Positions 4,146-6,052 of a DNA stretch of 6,052 bases are shown piece by piece. The position numbers were made by a program, and so were the translations under genes. Origin of the DNA: Anaerotignum sp. Lineage in GTDB: Bacteria > Bacillota > Clostridia > Lachnospirales > Anaerotignaceae. Below the pieces are notes generated by a model. It was not told the origin of the DNA. It saw nothing but the letters and a program-made list of their open reading frames with translations, and searched no databases. The stretch is taken from positions 1 to 6,052 of the forward strand of contig JAFRZQ010000191.1 of the NCBI GenBank assembly GCA_017442465.1, written 5' to 3'. Numbering within the stretch: the stretch's first letter is position 1; each line of letters opens with the position of its first letter.

Positions 4146-4901
4146 TCATTCCCATTCCGTAATGACCTGTGCCACCACAGTTTCCCCTTCATAGAGGAAG
4201 GAGTCCACAGTCTTACCATCTTCCGTATCTCTTACGTATGTTTTCACATTGATGACATCGCCGCGCATACATTCCTTACGATACACGATACGCACATCCT
4301 TCAGTGTCATCCCCACATAAATCTCATCAGGGATATCATCCATCACCCATTCCAGATACTTTACATTATTGGCATGGTTATTGGTATCCGTATCCCTTCG
4401 GGTCACTGTTACATCTCTTTCCGCAATCAGTTCCCCTTCGGGCTCCTTGGGCATCAGGAATTTTTCATCAGCAATGGCAGATTCCTTACCGCTATAATAT
4501 TTCGGGGGCATATCCGCAGGCACATTGGCAGGTCTGCGTTTCGCCAGATCCATGAACACCCAGCGGGAAATGCCGTCCATCAGTTTATTGCCCTCTTCAT
4601 CGAAGACATAAAAACTACGGTTTGCCTGAAAACGGGCAAATTTATCGTTCCATGTCTGGATAATGATTTTTTCGCCGTATCGGGGCATGCGGTACAGTTT
4701 CAGATGCCAGTTCACCACGGACCAGAACCACTCATGCTCCAGCATATAATCGATGGTATAGCCAAGGGAATCGGAATGGAGGATCGCCATTTCCTGCAGC
4801 TGAGAAAGCAGCGCCGCAGGGGTCATGCAGCTGTTGCAGTCGATCTGCGGAAAGGACACCTTCCGTTCCACTTCATATCCGATACCATTCAAATGTTCCA
4901 T
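4146..4901 (-). CDS. Acyl-[acyl-carrier-protein] thioesterase, FatA/FatB type
   Basis: 251 residues, normal for bacterial members of the Acyl-ACP_TE family, with a double hotdog fold. It hydrolyses acyl-ACP to free fatty acid and ACP in the cytoplasm, ending fatty acid synthesis or recycling acyl chains. The N-terminal hotdog spans about 5-125 (LLSQLQEMAILHSDSLG, WFWSVVNWHLKLYRMPRYGE, and the plant-like SRWVFMDLAKRRP). The second hotdog carries the catalytic motif RRDTDTNNHANNVKYLEW: Asp172, Asn174 and His176. Glu210 in YRKEC lies 34 residues after the histidine, the same distance as in plant FatB, as I recall. The ATG at 4901 follows AAGGAGGAA (4909-4917) at good spacing. The preceding cardiolipin synthase gene ends 29 bases upstream on the same strand, so the two are probably co-transcribed; the gene ends ten bases before the shared terminator. 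Chain-length preference cannot be read. Confidence 0.9.
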   Translation of the reverse strand: MEHLNGIGYEVERKVSFPQIDCNSCMTPAALLSQLQEMAILHSDSLGYTIDYMLEHEWFWSVVNWHLKLYRMPRYGEKIIIQTWNDKFARFQANRSFYVFDEEGNKLMDGISRWVFMDLAKRRPANVPADMPPKYYSGKESAIADEKFLMPKEPEGELIAERDVTVTRRDTDTNNHANNVKYLEWVMDDIPDEIYVGMTLKDVRIVYRKECMRGDVINVKTYVRDTEDGKTVDSFLYEGETVVAQVITEWE

Positions 4902-4930
4902 TTTTGCTTCCTCCTTATCAGTCAGCCGCT

Positions 4931-6052
4931 TTACAACATGGGAGACACCAGTCTCGCCACGGCTTCCTTCACCTTAAACCACCATCTTCTGCGGTGATAC
5001 CATTCTTTTGTAATCTCAATACAGTAACGCAAGTCATTTTCAAATTCTTTTTCCAGCAGTTCTGTGATGCCCTTATCATACAGGAAGGCATTCACTTCAA
5101 AATTCAGCACAAAGCTGCGTACGTCCATATTGGCAGAACCCACACTGGCCACAGCCCCATCAATGGTCAGTACCTTCGCATGGATAAAACCCTTTTCATA
5201 CTGATATACCTTTACACCGGCTTCCAGCAGCTCCCCAAGGTAAGACATGCTCGCCCAATAAACGAAGAAATGGTCGGGATTGCCGGGGATGATGATCCGC
5301 ACATCCAGCCCTGCCAGGGCCGCCACCCGCAGTGCTTCAAAAATGCTGTCATCCGGCACAAAGTACGGCGTCGTCAGATAAATATGACTTTCCGCCTCAT
5401 TCATCATTTTGAAAAATCCGTTGCGGACATTATTCCATTTTGTATCCGGGCCGCTGGAAACGATCTGGGTAGGTACGCCGTCAAAGGTTTCCCGTTCAGG
5501 GAAATACCAGTCATTGATCGTCATTTTCCCCTCTTTGGAAGTAAAGTTCCAGTCCTTCAGAAAACGCAGCTGCATCTGCTCCACCGCATCCCCTCGAAAA
5601 CGCAGATGGGTATCTCTCCAGGGACCATATCTTCTGGTGATGCCCAGATATTCATCCCCCACATTAAAACCACCGATATATCCGATCTCACCGTCGATGA
5701 TAGCCAGTTTTCTGTGATTGCGGTAATTCAGGCGGACAACAAAGCGGGGCAGAAATGCCGCCGTATAGCCCCCTGCCTGGTGCAGCTTCCGGAAAAAGCG
5801 CTTTGGCAGACGGGAATTGCCGATCCCGTCATACAGCACGCGAACTTCCACGCCCTCTGCCGCCTTTTTCGCCAATTCTTCCGTCAGGCGTTTGCCAAGG
5901 TTATCTCCGCGCCAGATATAATATTCCAGATGGATATGTTTTTTTGCATTGCGAATATCTTCGATCAGGGCATCAAATTTATCCTTACCGTTATTAAAAT
6001 AATCGATCTCATTATTAAAGGTCATCCAGCTGCCGCTGTTCATATGCATATG
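4931..6052 (-). CDS. cls: Cardiolipin synthase, phospholipase D superfamily (5' end beyond window)
   Basis: This membrane-associated enzyme condenses two phosphatidylglycerols to cardiolipin and glycerol. About 373 residues are visible and the frame is open to the right edge (codon CAT precedes the Met at 6049), so that Met is probably internal. Bacterial Cls proteins are usually near 480-510 residues, so the missing part should hold the two N-terminal membrane segments. Both HKD motifs are intact, counting from that Met: NHRKLAIIDG with H112, K114, D119 and GG..N downstream, and FIHAKVLTIDG with H290, K292, D297 and GSANMD. Other family stretches are HIHLEYYIWRGDNLG, TPYFVPDDSI and the C-terminal SFVLNFEVNAFLYD. 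The C-terminus is basic and aromatic (WYHRRRWWFKVKEAV), fitting membrane association. The thioesterase gene follows after 29 bases, giving a probable lipid operon whose promoter lies outside the window. Confidence 0.93.
   Translation of the reverse strand, partial: HMHMNSGSWMTFNNEIDYFNNGKDKFDALIEDIRNAKKHIHLEYYIWRGDNLGKRLTEELAKKAAEGVEVRVLYDGIGNSRLPKRFFRKLHQAGGYTAAFLPRFVVRLNYRNHRKLAIIDGEIGYIGGFNVGDEYLGITRRYGPWRDTHLRFRGDAVEQMQLRFLKDWNFTSKEGKMTINDWYFPERETFDGVPTQIVSSGPDTKWNNVRNGFFKMMNEAESHIYLTTPYFVPDDSIFEALRVAALAGLDVRIIIPGNPDHFFVYWASMSYLGELLEAGVKVYQYEKGFIHAKVLTIDGAVASVGSANMDVRSFVLNFEVNAFLYDKGITELLEKEFENDLRYCIEITKEWYHRRRWWFKVKEAVARLVSPML

Noticed and set aside
4122..4997. Plus-strand open frame of 291 codons opposite the thioesterase gene
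   Set aside because: The minus strand here encodes a thioesterase with intact catalytic residues and a good ribosome binding site; the plus frame shows histidine-rich shadow composition and starts inside a terminator.

Overview
The window looks like chromosomal DNA from a strictly anaerobic member of the Bacillota, class Clostridia. The signs are strong AGGAGG-type ribosome binding sites, an electron-bifurcating NfnAB pair, a short MazG without a methylase domain, and a FatA-type acyl-ACP thioesterase. A gut Lachnospirales-like genome is my best guess from style and gene content; the sequence does not prove a genus.

Layout. (1) 1-695, minus strand: the 5' 231 codons of mazG, cut by the left edge. 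(2) 696-921: intergenic region between divergent genes, holding a likely extended -10 promoter for the plus-strand genes, a leader hairpin and two sets of short direct repeats. (3) 922-3183, plus strand: nfnA and nfnB, a tight two-gene operon for the bifurcating NADH-dependent reduced ferredoxin:NADP+ oxidoreductase. (4) 3184-3451: no gene, but dense RNA structure: two inverted copies of a two-hairpin element around a shared bidirectional terminator, plus one further long hairpin. (5) 3452-4019: a divergent pair, a small acidic protein of unknown function (minus) and a small XRE-family regulator (plus), with two matching palindromic operators between them. (6) 4020-4145: a third, related two-hairpin element and a second bidirectional terminator. 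(7) 4146-6052, minus strand: a likely two-gene lipid operon, cardiolipin synthase (5' end beyond the right edge) followed by an acyl-ACP thioesterase.

How it fits together. NfnAB links the ferredoxin, NADH and NADPH pools of a fermenter. Its two genes avoid the codons TTA, CTA and TCA completely, which suggests high expression. MazG removes non-canonical NTPs and has no functional tie to NfnAB beyond divergence. The cls and thioesterase genes both act in membrane lipid metabolism. The small XRE/acidic-protein module is more AT-rich, uses TTA freely and is bounded on both sides by repeat hairpins, so it looks like a later arrival with its own switch.

The most unusual signals are the repeated 3'-UTR element (three of the four genes whose 3' ends lie fully inside the window and face a terminator carry it, always between stop codon and terminator, with compensating base changes in its stems) and the operator-controlled XRE/small-protein pair.
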